A stretch of DNA of 64,000 nt from Amborella trichopoda (GCF_000471905.2 NW_006499617.1:516312-580311), one strand, 5' to 3'; shown: positions 1 through 12,926, numbered from the stretch's first letter. Made by a program: numbers and translations. The notes: a model not told the origin generated them from the letters alone.

Positions 1-1572
1 TAGGAAAATAATTGAACATACCATTGTCTTAGACTCTTCAAAATGCTCATCCAAATGTGTGTGTGTGAGAGAGAGAGAGATCATGGTAGGAGAGTAATAA
101 ACGATCTTGTTGTCTTAGGAATGCTCATCCACATGAAACACAAGTAGAAGATATCGTGGTGTACTGAGAGAAATATTAGGAGATTACGTCTTAAGGAAAT
201 TGAGAAGATCTCGTACTTAGGAATCTCAAGCGATTCTTTAGAAGTCTAGAATTTAGTATGTATAGACCATGATTTATGAGAGAGAAGATAAGATGAATGG
301 CCATGGTACCTTGAGCACAACACGGCGTTTGTCACTCAAGACAATTAGACGAGAGGATAGTAAGCATATATTTCAATAAGAAAAGCAATAAGGTCACATG
401 CTCGTGGGGGAGTAAAATCTACATGTATCTGAGCAAAAACCTACCTATGGGAAATTTTTGGACCACAAATATTGGGCATTTAATCTCTTCATTAAAAAAG
501 GAAGAGTGTGCACCCTAGAACTGCATGAAAAAATCACTCTCGAAGATTGAAAATAGACTACTCAGATCTAGATGTTTACGGACTCAAAATCTTTTTTTTG
601 GTTGTTTATTGAAAACATTCCCCTGACGATTATAAGGTGATTCCCAAAGATTTAAATAAATCCTTCCTAAGTGGATATTTTGTCCCTGGGAAAAGTGAAC
701 AATTTGCTCCCCCAATAGTACACCATACGCACCATATGAATTTGTTACCCGGGTGTACACCAACAATTTGCCCCCCAGGAGTACACCACAATAAAAAATA
801 GACAGAAAGACGACAAGAAAAGTGACAGGAAGTTTACATGAGATCACCCCACAAGAATTAAAAAGCTGCACATGTAAGTGTTCTGCAACTTCCAGGCTAG
901 AAAATACATGAAGAGGTTAGCTGCTTCGCACATGGTTTTGCTCAGAAACCATGATTCCTAGAATGCAGAGATACTCCAAACAATACAAATTAAGCCTAAT
1001 AAAGCATCGTCATATACCTATATTAACACACTCCACAGTATACATACAATGATTTCTTTCTATGAAAACAAATCAAACATAATAAGAAATTTCAACATAC
1101 TGAATAGGACGAGTATCAGGAGAATAACTAAGATCCCAACCAGACTAGTGTGACAATGCACATATAACTATGTACTGGAAATTCCTTGTTTCTTTATAGC
1201 ACTCATTGATAGAAATCTCTTTTCTTTTAAGTCAAAAGATTAACATGCTTCATGAGCTGGAAATGCAATCCAGTATGAATTTGTGTACTGTGCGATAAAG
1301 TAGCAATCCAGTTCTATGAACAAAAAATCACAAACATTGAGAATACATCCTACTGCTTTTGACTTCATACATTCCACAACTGCGGAATAGAAAAAAAAAA
1401 CGATCACAATAGGTACAAAACTTTCTGTAGCAGCAAAATACAATGTTGTCTAGATGAAACCTTGTATCAAAATACTAAATGAACGACCATGCCGTGAAAT
1501 TTATGGATAAAAGGAAAGAATATCAGGCATTTTCCTATATTTCAAGAAAACAAAAAAAAATCAGGCATTTAC
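1..1572. other. ERCC1 intron 8 (partial), no further exon recognised
   Basis: This follows the donor of ERCC1 exon 8 (AAG|GTAAATG on the minus strand). I looked for the next expected ERCC1 word (KRLYDTFHEPF-like) on the minus strand and did not find it, so the intron probably runs past the left edge. The segment is AT-rich with a short GT/GA microsatellite near 58-80. Short open frames at 584-871 and 1240-1443 resemble nothing I know. Confidence 0.6.
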
Positions 1573-4500
1573 CTTGTGTTCACCAATACCTGGGCAGCGA
1601 GCTAAGTCTTCCATGGAGGCATCCATAACACGAGAGAGTGACTGCAATGGCATTTACATAGAGAACATTCAGAATTAACAATCTTCATCAGTGATGCAGG
1701 AAAATTTGAGAAAACAGTAAAACAAAAAGAAACAAAGCCAAACACAAACATAATTCAAAGAAACCTAGGTTTTCTTCTCCACACCCAAACTAGGGTTGCA
1801 AAAGCCTGAGCTTTTCTTTTTTCTCAATCCTGGAAAATCACGTGACTGCCTTCTCCTAGGCCCCCAAGCACTTCTTTATAATATAATTTAATGTTCCAAG
1901 TACAAAAAGTGTCCAAATAAACAATACATACTCTCATATATCCAAACTTGAACTTAAAATTCGTAACAATAGTGGTACCCCTGTAAACAGTACCCATCCA
2001 TAGTATTCATATAGTAAATAAAAATATAAAAAACCTTAGAATCCTTAAAAAAAAAAAACGTTAGAAATAAAATCCAAAACTAAAACTGTAATATACATCA
2101 TTTAAAAGTGAAAAAAATTAAAAATAAGAATAATTTTACTCTCCATCATTTTCCCCTGGTTGGAAAAAACTCATCCTCAAGTTTTGAAGTGTGCTAAAAT
2201 GAATTCAACATCAAAATCATCTTCTTCAACCTTCTTTTTCTTTGTTGGTTCAAATATTATTCGTGGTAAAAATAATTCCTAATGAAATAGATCTCGATAT
2301 GTATATTGAGGAATCAATGCAAATCTATCAAATACAACTATCCTTGAACTCCTATTGAAAATCATGTACAAAACTTCAAACCCAATTTTATAGTTTTTAG
2401 AGGTTTTCTTAACATCTATTTTCATTACTTTCTGAAATCAGGGTCACAATTTGTGGTTTGTGAGTTGACCACGTTTCATCTGTGCTACTCTGATTCCAAT
2501 GCCCTAAAATTCTTGAATGCTCTACCTCTTTGATATTAATGAGATCTTCAAATGCCATGATTCAGATGAGTCCTATTGTCTTCTCTCCATACTCTTTACC
2601 CTCTTCCAAAATCCTTTCATTATCATCTTGATCCTTATCATATTTCAAATCCCCTAAATGATCTTATTGTTCATCAGAGTATCTATCTGAGGAATTCCAG
2701 GAACTTACAATCCCTATTACAGTTTTACATCAACCCTCTATATGAGGTCGAACACCCTTGATTCTGGCCTTGAAGCTTATACACTCATAGTTCTAAGAAG
2801 ACAAATATACAGACAAGTAAAAAAACATCAATATGGGCCCGTATACCTGACTATGTGTTGGGGTACTATCCACGAATCTGCTACTTCTCGAGCTGAGGCT
2901 TCAAGTGAATTAGGATCAACAATTTCTTTCTCTATCTTAATGATTTCTACACCACAGATCAGAAGATGGTGACATCAGGACCTATCTCTTGAATGCCCGT
3001 GCAATCGGTATTGTCACTCCCCTTGTCTCTCTATCACGCACAAAATGGAAATGGGTGCGTATCAATTTTTTCCTCCCCCTTCTCACTGAAAAGTGGATTT
3101 AAGTAGACTTCCTGAAGTGATAAGGATGAGAATCCATGAAGTATATCCAAATCGTTGACCATATCTGTTTTCTCTCATGATTTGGTTTGAAAAGGTAAGC
3201 TTGTATCCTTGTTTGAATTTGAAAGCGCTTCCAGATAGCTTTAATGATAATTTTGTCCTTGTTTGATCTTGATCTTGCAATAATGTTCTAATTTGATTGT
3301 GCAACTACCAAGATTCGTTGCGAGATTCTATGAGAAAATCAAGGAAAGTGGTTATTTCTTATCCGTCGTCGATTAATCTGCAGAACAACATTGACATGTC
3401 TTGGTATTTCCGCTGCTGCATTCTGATGCCAAAACCTTTCACCATGAAATTTTGAGAGATAATAGAGGACTCAAAGACGAACACAATGTTTCAAACCTCA
3501 CCTCAAATGGATCACAGACGAGAAAGATACGGCCCGTCGAAGTGAACCGATTTCTGCTACAGATTGCGACGGCAGATCTGAGGATTGCGGTAACCGCTTC
3601 CACCACAGGGGATTATAAACCTTGGGAATATGATAGTTTTGTGGAGGGGACTATGACACACATCTCCACAAAATTTGGGCTCAAGACTCTCCATATCTTG
3701 GGCAAAACGATCTAGCGACAGTCAAACTTTTGCACAGTTTTCATGGTTACTATTCCAGAGCTTGTTGCTTTCTCATGAAAGAATCATAGGATGCTGCACT
3801 TACATGGCTGATAGGGCATTGAGTAAGGAATCCAATGGTCTAGGTTTAATGAGAAAACTCTTTATAAATTGGGAGAAATCTCAAATTTAGCGACCGGAGT
3901 TCATCTTGGCTATCTGTCTGGCACGTAATGCATAAGGATCTGGCTGCAAATGAATATGGATGATGGGTTAAGCCATCTCCAAATGACCTAAATCTTTGAG
4001 ATTAGGGGTATATAATTTCCAAGAGCTTCGGATCAATTCCCAAAATATCAAGCTCGGGGTCGTTGGTCAAGGCATATCTTGGCCGCCGATGAATCATGAC
4101 CGGTGGGCCAAATGATGTCCAATTTATATGGTTCTTGGACTAGAGGCATATGAGGTCTCAATGAATATATTTGTAAAGACACACCTCATTTTGATATCAT
4201 ATGATGCGGTTTCCTTATGCTCCATCTGTCAAACACTCGTTTGGTAGACGATGGAGTCAAAAACGTATTGTACTGCATCAAACTCTTCCAATATTGTGTG
4301 GAGAGGTGTATTACAGCCTCGGAATATATATCCCAGAGCTTGTCTCAAACTGAGATGGTCTAATGGTCCTTTACGACCGGTTGTTAGCCAAGATGCGCAT
4401 ATTTGACTGACGTCGGATTTGAAAGTGTATCATACTGTATCGAAACTCTTCCAATATTATGTGGAGAGGCGTATTGTTTCCTTGGGAGTATATGTCCCAG

Positions 4501-7500
4501 AGTTGGTCTCGAATTGAGATGGTTTACTTTTGCTATCATTGTTCCTAGAAAGATCATACTCCATTTATCATATCAAGGGCATGACTTGCAAATATCTTCA
4601 AGAATCACATCCTTCGGGTTTGTATAGTGACCCACCGTCTTCCAAGATATATTGATCTGGCGTCCGCTCAATACTTATTTCATGCGCCACGCCATAGCCC
4701 GATTGATGCATTTTTCCAAGTGTATTTAGTCTTGCATCATGACTAAAAATACACCCAACAATGATCAACAAAAACTTGCTAAAATCAGTAAGATCTACAT
4801 TTGATTTCGCAAAATTTGGGCCAAATTCAGCCAACCCTAGATTTGGTTGGAGATCATTGGCCTTGTTGTTGAAGGAGCTTTGATACCAAATTAAAGAAGG
4901 GAAAATTGAAGAAAATAGTAAAATCAGCGAGAAACAAAGCCAAACACAAGAATGATTTACAGAAATCTAAGGTTTCTTCTCCACACCCAAGGTACGATTA
5001 CAAAAGCTTGAGCTTTTCTTTTTCCTCAATTCTGGAAAATCACGTGACTGTCTTCTTCTAGGTCCCCATGCACCTCTTTATAATATTATTTAACGTTCCA
5101 AGTACAAAAAGTGTCCGAACAAATCATACATTGACCCATATCCAAACTTAAACTTAAAATTCGAAATGACAATTTTAGCCTCATGAACAGTACTAATAAA
5201 CAATATTTATAATAGTACTCATAAAGTAAATAAAAAATATAAAAACCATAGAATCCCTAAACCTCAAAAAAACCTAGAAATAAACCCTAAGACTAACACT
5301 ATAATATACATCTTTTGAAATTGAAGAAAAATTAAAAATAAGAAATTTTCCCTCATCCAATGAGCCGATAAATAAGTGATTGATAATAAGTGAACTATAC
5401 ACACTACAAGAAAATTGCAATAACCGAGACGAAATCAACGAAATTAATGGAATATTGCAAAGACTAGGATCAACTCATTTAACTTAGTAATAAAAAAACT
5501 AAATCACGAAACCGAAGAAACTAAGATCCAAATCTTCGACAAAAGAAGCAGGCAGAAACACTCGAACGCCCAATTCTATATCAACTAAGAAAAAACTAAT
5601 ATTACATAAAAATCAATAAAGACCTAATTAAAGTCAATTGCAAAGTAATTCTAGACTTGAGTTTGGAGGCAAAAAAAAAGTCTGGACCTCACTGAAGGAA
5701 TTAACCTTGACAAAGCAGAAGATATATAGATATATGACCAAAATAGAAGTATGTCAAGATAGAGTATCCAGGAAAAATATTCACGCATCAACCTACTTTG
5801 GGACAAGAGAGTACCAATACAACTACAGACTAACAGCCTTACCCCAAAAGCAGACCCCAATGTGACAACATCACTCTTGTTCACACGCCGCACAACTGAA
5901 AGTGCATGTGATAGCTGCAAAACATTAAATAGTTTCAATCTATATGACATTGAGAGGTAATCATATCAATCCAGTGTAAATCATGACAAACTTAACATGT
6001 TTAAAAGTATTTCTAACACAAGATCATGGACGATAAAGTCAATTTAATTTCGAAAATGTTCAAAATAAGTTACCCGTGACAAATAGTCACTGTCTGTTCG
6101 CTCCTGAATAATGTCAGCAGGCTTATTTTCGTATACTTTTATGGTCTCCAAATACCGTCCACATTCTTCCAAGCTATGCAACAAAGAAATAAATTAAAAA
6201 AAGAAAAAGAAAACAAACACGGTTAGTAGCAAGAATTTTTCAAAATTTGTGAAAATTAAAAAGCCAGCTTGTCAATAAGTCAAGATAAAAATCTTCCTGT
6301 GAGAGGCTATGACTAGGTTCTAAAGGGTGTAACATTTTAAAATTTTGCTGCAGACTGAACTGAGCACCTTTCACCAAAGCCCCTATAACATGGTCTTACA
6401 AAAGCCTATAATGAAATTTTATTGAGTGAAACTAGAGTCACTGGACTGAAAAATACAGAAGAAAAACAAAGTTTACCCCAAGAAAACTTATTGTCACTGT
6501 TGCTAACTTGGTGCACCAAAAGAAGAAAAAACAACAAAGCTCACACACTAGAAAATTGACCTAGACTCACCTTCAGGGTTTGTGTCACCCCATATGATCT
6601 CCCCGATCGATGGCACACCTTGTAGGAGACTAATTCACCTCTTTTCTTCTCTATAGGTTAGGTTTCACTCTTTCAGAGAATAGGTGGTTTTGGTTGTAGG
6701 GTTTCCTATCTCTTTTCTCAGATCTCTCACATAAGACAAGATATCCAAAACCCTGCCCAACCCCTCATGCACCACCTCTCCTTCTCTCTCACAAATTCCT
6801 TTTCATCAAGCCCTAAAACCCTACTTTTCTTGGAATTCACTTCTCTCTTTGACCTCTCTCTATACTCCACATGATGCTCTAAATCTCAGGGAAAGATATG
6901 GTGATCTCAGCATAAAGTGGTGGGTTACCCTTTATATAGAGGTTTAGGTGAATTAACCTGATCCATGGTGTGAAAAGGCAGATCTCAGTCATCCATCCCT
7001 TGGCTAGCCATCATGGATAAAGAGTGGATCTTAACACCATTATCCCTTAGGACTCCTAGATCCCAATCATCTTCCAATCTCTTTATGTTATTAGATTTCT
7101 TCATAGCACTAGTAGATCTAGTAGGATTCTCCAATCTCCAAAACTCTTAACTAAATAAGATCTCCTATTATTGATCCAATCTCGTACCCAAGTTGAATTT
7201 TGACTTTGTAAAAACAGATTTTATCCAAGTACAACCATTTTTATATTTCCAATTTGCAATCATCCATGGGCTCCATGAATCCCCTAGACATAAAGTGGGC
7301 CTATGCCATTGACTTTAGGCCTAAAGGTCATCACATCCCCTCAACCTAAAGTGGTCCATGTGGGTCAATTGGTCGAACCATGTGGGTTCAATATTATGCC
7401 ACATACAATGAACAATTGACCTCAACTTGGGGTGAGAAAAAATTAACGACCTCTTTTGTAACAAATTAAAAATAATAAAACATCCATGATCTAAAATAAA

Positions 7501-10500
7501 ATATCGCAATCCTGTGTTTAATATAGAGAAAACAAAACCATTTTATTTTCTTGAAAAATCCTTTGGAAAGTCACTATTAAAATTATTAGCAGCCAATGCT
7601 AGCATTGGAAATAGAAAATCCACTAGGCATTTAGTAACTAACCTACGATCTCATCTACACCTCAAACTAAAATAACAGAACCGTAACAAAGTCTCCAATG
7701 CAAGGGGCTCGTGATTGGTTGTCAAACCTGACTAAGACATAAATGTGCCACAATGTATGCATAGATTCCAGGTGTGTACCCAAGGATAAGTTTGAGTCAC
7801 ATTGACCAAGTATGGAGTTGTAGTGTCCAGGTTCCCTCCTTCATGCTTTGTTGGAGGCATTGTCGAAGCTCTTAGGCACTCGTCCTCACAAGGCACCATC
7901 CTAACATACAGGAGCCTATTTCATCACCTAGGTAAATGATATCTACTGGGCTGATATCGACCTCGATAGGGTACCTGTTAATAGGGGGTAATCCTATCTG
8001 GCCCAGGGTGTGCGTCCATTCTTATAACCAAGGCCTAATTGTACACCATGGCAAGAGTGAAAGAGCCCATTATGTCCCAAACAGAGATAGCTCCAACCAA
8101 TTATAATGGCCTATTTCATCGAAGTAGAGCCTACTCAATCCTGCCCTAATGGCCTATTTCATTCAAGTAGAGCCTATTCACATCACCCTAATGGCCTATT
8201 TCATCCAAGTAAAGTTCATCTACATTAATGGCCTGTCTCATCCAAGTAGGGCAGGCTCACATAACCTATTTCATCTATGTGAGTCTTAACACACCCACTC
8301 ATGCTAGGAAAGTAAAAAAATAAAAAAAATCTTGAACTACAAACACCTAGGGAAGACAAAAAGAACATTTATTAAAAAGATCCAAGTATCAAGGCCTTTG
8401 AAAGCCACAAAACTCCAACACTTCTCAATCTGAAAATGAATTTGTGTCCAAACAAGAAAAAAATTATTTATGGAAAATAATTCAGCACAACCCAAGTTTT
8501 TTATTTGTGAATTTTGGCCATTAGACCTGTGAATTTGACTCTCTGTGTTTTCCCGAGTCAAAAATAATTTTTTATGCACTGATAAATACAAACATGCATG
8601 CAGTCATGTATATATCACTGGCAATGTAGATGAAAACGCGGAGTTGCGACTGTTAAAGAGAAAATCCATCTCCAGAATCAAAACAAACCAACTTTGATAT
8701 TTATAGATGCCGGAACAAAGTAGAAGCAACATAATCCCTAGTTTAGGAATCTATTTATCAAAGAACGATAAAACCTATAGAATCCAATGAATTCTGCAGC
8801 CACACAAAGCCATCTACACTACTTTGACAAAACTAAGGTAACCATGGAATAATGAATTCTGCAGCCACACAAAGCCATCTACACTACTTTGACAAACTAA
8901 GGTAACCATGGAACAAGGACAGTGATGGATGTAAGGCTATGGCAAGAAGGTGACTGCTCTAAGTTATTATTCTAGGCACATGGAGAAGGTTTTGCTTCTA
9001 TTTGTGGACACCAGATCATTAGGCAGCTGCTTGCAAAGTATAACGGGGTTACTAATAAGGAGGATATTTAACTAATTGATGGATCAGGACATGTCTACAT
9101 AGAATTATTTGAGTTGAAATCAATTGCAAGAGGTGGGTTTCCTTGTGTTCTGAAGCAATACATTGAGAGTTCAGTACAAATCCTAACAAAAAATAAAAAA
9201 AAAGGAAATTTTTCAAAAACACACCTAGAAAATCAATTATTCAACATTTCACTCATTTATCAAAACAACAACACCTAAGATATAAATTATTCTAAGTAAT
9301 GGTGATATGCCCTTTGATGAGTTGTTTGAAATTAAATCAAAAGAAATGGGTGAGATTATGAATAGCTGATCTCTTGAGTGCTTTGTGATAGATTTTCCAA
9401 AAATGAAATTGTCATTTTCCCTAAACAGATAAACCAAAAGTATAAGATGCATTTCAGAAACTGTTGTTCGAACAAAAGCATCATAAGCAAGGGCTTCTGA
9501 GAGATACATTTTACAAACCATTTCAAATCACGGTTTCTTATTGTTAATTCTATTGCATGCTTTTATTCCCAAAAACATGGGCTTCTATAATTGGTAGTTT
9601 CCTGTCTTCTTATACCATTTTCTTGACGTCCAACTTGTTGATCTTCAAAAGATATAGGAGACAATTTCAAAAAAATGGAAGAGTTGGCATCATACCTCCA
9701 GCCGCATAAAAGGGTACAGTCATGAAGCAAAGCAGTCCTTGTAACTTCAAGTAAAGGTTTCACCACATCTTCCTAACAATCACAGATCAATAACATTGAG
9801 GTCTTGATACATGCTAGGAAAATGCCAGCCCCAAAATATAAAAATAAGATCCCTAGACATTTGCTCTCAACAACTTTAGACTTTGCATATGAATTGTCAG
9901 TCCAGTCATCTTACCAAATCAACATGGCATAAAACAACCCGAAGCCTAAAATTCTTCTGTAACTCTCTGATCCGATAATATAAATAGTCAGGGTGAAGAA
10001 GATGGTACCGCAAGCTGTGTACCAATCATCAAATCAGCCCACATATAAAAGGATCTGGAAAAGACAAATGTATGTTGCTCTAATTTATCCTCAATTGTTT
10101 TTGTGATCCAAAAAGAAAACAGAAGGAAAGTGTGATAAGAACATCAAAAGTACGTGATAATCCAAGTTCAATAATTTTTAAGTTTGCACGGGTCTGGAAA
10201 TCAAGTAGGGCGCAAATGTAATTTACATAGAGGATATGTGACACATGAATGATCCAACAGTGCAACTATCCACCCTGGCAACACGTTGCTCCATTGATCG
10301 TCTATAAATGAAACGAACCATTCATTTCAAAAGTTCATTCAAGATTATGATATGTACTTCTTGGTAACGTTAAGGCTTCATCATCAACAGTGTCAAATTG
10401 CCAGTCTTACACTATCAGCCCAGTGCTACATTGCAAATAGCATAATAGCAAAGAAAGGCCATTTGAGGGTTTCTCTTCTATATCATAAAACATGGACCAT

Positions 10501-12398
10501 GAGTGGTGTTGTCAATATCCCCTTAATTGTAAAAGATAGCAGCAAGTGGACAGTTAACCACCATTGCATCTTCAACTGTATTGAGTCTTTATTGAAAGAA
10601 CAATCCCAAAAGAAACCTAACTAGGTGCGAATTCACCCTATTTCCTCTAATTGAGTTCCATGTTATTCGATGCCAATCTACAATAATTCAATGGCTGCAA
10701 AATAGACACCCCTCGGTATCTCTTTCAAGCATCTTAGTGTGGTCATGATCATCAGGTGTCTATTTTGCAGTGATCGTCTATAAACATCGAAGAGTAGAAT
10801 ATACACTGATCTTAGCAGATAACTCTTTCAGGATTCAAGCTGAACTACGTAAGTGTAAACTTATAGTGGAAGTGGCATCAAATGGAATCTTACATCTATT
10901 TCCCCCAAACAAGAAAATCTGTATGAGCATCATCAGTAGAAAATTTTGAACTCTAGTGCCTATCAAGTACTCAAAATAATGTTTTATAAGAGAATATCAT
11001 GAAAGGAAACATGGTTAATGGGGAGAACCTTAAATATAGTGCACAGGAAGTTTGCCCCAGCTGATAGTCCGGAACGATATCAGCAAACATCCACCTCGCA
11101 TTTCGAATGTGTTTAAGCAATGGATTTCCTTGCTGCACAGAATACATGACCAACAAACAAAGTTTGCCAAATGAGTTAATATAAGAAGAAATGTAATTCA
11201 TATTAGAAGTCGATGAGGTATAATATAGATATACAAATTTGAAATTCTGAATGCAAGGGTGTAGAAGAAAGAACTACAAATCATGTGGATTTGTAAGAGC
11301 AGTCTGAGACTGAGGAGACAATTTTGGTCTAAGCTAAAACATGTGTTACCATACCAATAATGACCAGTGATCAGATTGGAGTCATCTTTAATAAACAATC
11401 AACTACTTGAATATTTTTATTCTGGGCACCGGGAGTCTTAATTATGACAAGAATTACACACAGTATATGTTTATCTACTCCAATGCATACTTTATTCCTA
11501 TCTGTCTTTACAACTAGAGCAAATTAAGCATACTTCCAAAGTATACTTTTCCCCCAACTAAAACATGCACTATCGATACCAATATTTACCAATGATAAAC
11601 TTGGGACCTTCTTTACAAAACAAAACAACTATTTGATTGTTTTCGGACCTTTGGATAGTTCAATAGCGATGGGATCCCTACCCGTGGTAAGAACGGAACT
11701 CAAGACGTCATGTTTTGGTGCTCCGCCACCCTAACCACCTGACCTTGAGCTCATTTCTAGTTTCACACCTAATTGCTAATGAATAATCATGCAAGATAGG
11801 AGCATTAACAACTAGAGCAACTTAAGCATGATTCAAATGCATACCAGAATATGAATTCATGAAGAGCAATGTCCCAAATCATAAGGCTTGATATGACCAG
11901 CAACGACCTTAAAATTGAAGAAAAAAAGACATACGAAGTAGCCACAAAAGGTTTGGATAAACCCATAAAAATAGATTCATGGACTAAACTGACTCAACTG
12001 TGAATTGTAGTTATCCTTCAAATTGAGGCAGAAATTTCAAGTATTGACATATGCTTATTAAAGGCTGTAAAAACTAACCTGTCTACGACTAACGAGAACT
12101 GCATTGCAACCTTGGACAGAAGGAGAGGATGATGAAGAAGAAGAAGGCCCAGCTGATGCAATTTGCCTTCAAACAACCGAAAACAAATTTTAAAAAGGAA
12201 CTCGAAAACATAAGGTTAGCAACAATCAGAACAAAAGAAACTAAAAATAAAAATAAAAATGATAACAAATGACCCACCTTCCATTCCCACAGTTAACATA
12301 TCAAATAACAAAGAAAATAAAAACACCCAAAAAAAAAAAAAACTATGAACAGAAAGCTAATGGACTAATGGAATAATTCCAATAAGATGGGCCCCATA

Positions 12399-12435
<37 letters not shown>

Positions 12436-12642
12436 GTACTACGTACGGTGGTCGTCTACGAGAGGTGGCGAGAGGAGGGTACGTAACTACGTACGTTTAG
12501 TTAGAAGAAAGACGTCAGAAGAAGGAAGGTAAGNNNNNNNNNNNNNNNNNNNNAAAACGTAAAAACGTAAAACGTAAAACGTAAACGTAAAGTAACGTAA
12601 CGTAAGTAACGTAAGTAACGTAAGTAACGTAGACGTAGACGT

Positions 12643-12699
<57 letters not shown>

Positions 12700-12926
12700 A
12701 CTAACCTTGGGGTGTTCTCTGAAACGGTGGGAGCAGGAGGAGGGGTATAAAACTCCGAGTTTTTTATGAAAGAAAAGGCCTCAGAGAAAGGAGGTAAAGA
12801 AGGAGAAGAGGAAGAGGGGCGAAAAAGTGACGGGGGAGGTTGAGGTTTTGAAGCTTCGAAGACCTCCTGGTAAGATGGGATCTTTATGAAGCTTCTCTGC
12901 TGCTCTTCATTTTCTCTCTCTTGCAT
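1573..12926 (-). CDS. ERCC1: DNA excision repair protein ERCC1 (RAD10 homologue), eight exons, 3' end off the left edge
   Basis: The non-catalytic partner of XPF/RAD1 in the structure-specific endonuclease that cuts 5' of DNA damage in nucleotide excision repair; it acts in the nucleus. Exons on the minus strand: 12706-12926, 12079-12166, 11029-11132, 9915-10014, 9696-9772, 6074-6173, 5843-5914 and 1573-1641. Together they give 277 in-frame codons, with a GT donor and AG acceptor at every junction seen. The start at 12926 opens [20 protein letters not shown], and the SYQEVF and [14 protein letters not shown] words match the plant ERCC1 N terminus. The central nuclease-like domain (about residues 98-215) contains [29 protein letters not shown] and [29 protein letters not shown] and the helix-hairpin-helix word [12 protein letters not shown] follow. 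Plant ERCC1 is about 400 residues, so roughly 120-130 C-terminal residues lie outside. Intron 5 (3.5 kb) and intron 7 (4.2 kb) are swollen by repeats. Family assignment is by remembered similarity and is firm. Confidence 0.95.
1692..2148 (-). repeat. 3' LTR of family 1 copy 1
   Basis: It matches the LTRs at about 4891-5359, 39143-39430 and 40418-41572. Shared words are the AAAATCACGTGACT segment (with its twin in the other LTR of this copy) and the CTGCATCA end. It is bounded by the purine tract on the internal side. Confidence 0.8.
4262..4530. repeat. Degenerate tandem duplication, offset about 163 bp, inside the LTR element
   Basis: Two diverged copies share a run beginning ACTGCATCAAACTCTTCC (near 4271) and ACTGTATCGAAACTCTTCC (near 4434). 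Both continue through a GTGGAGAGG word and a CCCAGAG(C/T)T word. The copies differ by scattered substitutions, so the duplication is not recent. Confidence 0.7.
4891..5359 (-). repeat. 5' LTR of family 1 copy 1
   Basis: This is the partner of 1692-2148. It lies directly upstream (minus strand) of the TGGTATCAAAGC primer-binding site. Confidence 0.78.
8105..8285. repeat. Minisatellite, about four units of about 40 bp
   Basis: The word AATGGCCTATTTCATCCAAG or a close variant recurs at 8105, 8148, 8190 and 8227, giving units of about 37-43 bp, followed by a partial copy near 8260. Unit length and sequence vary, so it is an old array. Confidence 0.8.
8786..8914. repeat. 65-bp tandem duplication, nearly exact
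   Basis: The block beginning AATGAATTCTGCAGCCACAC and ending near CTAAGGTAACCATGGAA occurs at 8786-8850 and again at 8851-8914. The only difference I see is one A in a run. It is recent, or an assembly duplication. Confidence 0.85.
10695..10770. repeat. 16-bp perfect inverted repeat in ERCC1 intron 3
   Basis: CTGCAAAATAGACACC at 10695-10710 and its exact reverse complement at 10755-10770 are separated by 44 bases. The pair could fold as a hairpin. Larger terminal repeats around it were not found. Confidence 0.7.
11133..12078. other. ERCC1 intron 2 with diverged internal duplication and a SINE-like insert
   Basis: Two related blocks lie near 11335-11550 and 11560-11850. Both contain CTAAAACATG followed by ATACCAATA, and later ACAACTAGAGCAA with (A/C)TTAAGCAT. 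The second block holds about 110 extra bases (about 11655-11765). On the minus strand these read TGGTTAGGGTGGCGGAGC and then GAGTTCCGTTCTTACC, resembling the A and B boxes of a tRNA-derived SINE. The SINE reading is tentative. Confidence 0.4.
12167..12705. other. ERCC1 intron 1: GA microsatellite, 20-N gap and low-complexity flanks
   Basis: It holds GA tracts at about 12408-12435 and 12648-12694, a 20-N gap at 12534-12553, and between them odd sequence rich in ACGT/TAACG words. The second GA tract ends only about 12 bases before the exon 1 donor. The ACGT-rich stretches look like consensus noise around a difficult purine repeat rather than real unique sequence. Confidence 0.7.
12534..12553. 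other. Assembly gap (20 N)
   Basis: A run of exactly 20 N within ERCC1 intron 1. True length is unknown. Confidence 0.95.

Larger units (their letters stand above)
1692..5359 (-). mobile_element. Short LTR retrotransposon fossil (LARD/TRIM-like), family 1 copy 1, inside ERCC1 intron 7
   Basis: Two direct LTRs of about 460 bp lie at 1692-2148 and about 4891-5359, read on the minus strand. They begin near TGATGGAG and end near CTGCATCA. Next to the upstream LTR is a primer-binding site whose complement reads TTTGGTATCAAAGC (about 4878-4891), typical of an initiator-Met tRNA primer. A purine-rich tract stands beside the other LTR at about 2149-2160. Flanks ATCAG and ATGAG may be a decayed 5-bp target duplication. 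The 2.7-kb interior shows no gag, protease, integrase or polymerase motif that I can recognise, so it is a non-autonomous element. LTR identity looks like 85-90% by eye, implying an old insertion. It lies in the same orientation as ERCC1. Confidence 0.8.
6174..9695. other. ERCC1 intron 5, repeat-bearing, no gene seen
   Basis: A 3.5-kb intron between exons 6 and 5. It holds a minisatellite (8105-8285), a 65-bp tandem duplication (8786-8914) and AT-rich sequence. The stretch 6540-7520 looks like old repeat sequence, but I found no element ends. No frame on either strand gave a recognisable protein. Confidence 0.6.

Noticed and set aside
8105-8285. Repeat array as a CRISPR-like structure
   Set aside because: Repeats are imperfect, spacers are nearly absent and this is plant nuclear DNA. 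It is a minisatellite.
12501-12705. Open frame continuing ERCC1 exon 1 through the GA tract and the N gap
   Set aside because: The coding match ends at a good CCAAG|GTTAGT donor at 12706. Beyond it the frame is only Leu-Ser and Leu-Arg repeats from GA and ACGT words plus X from N.
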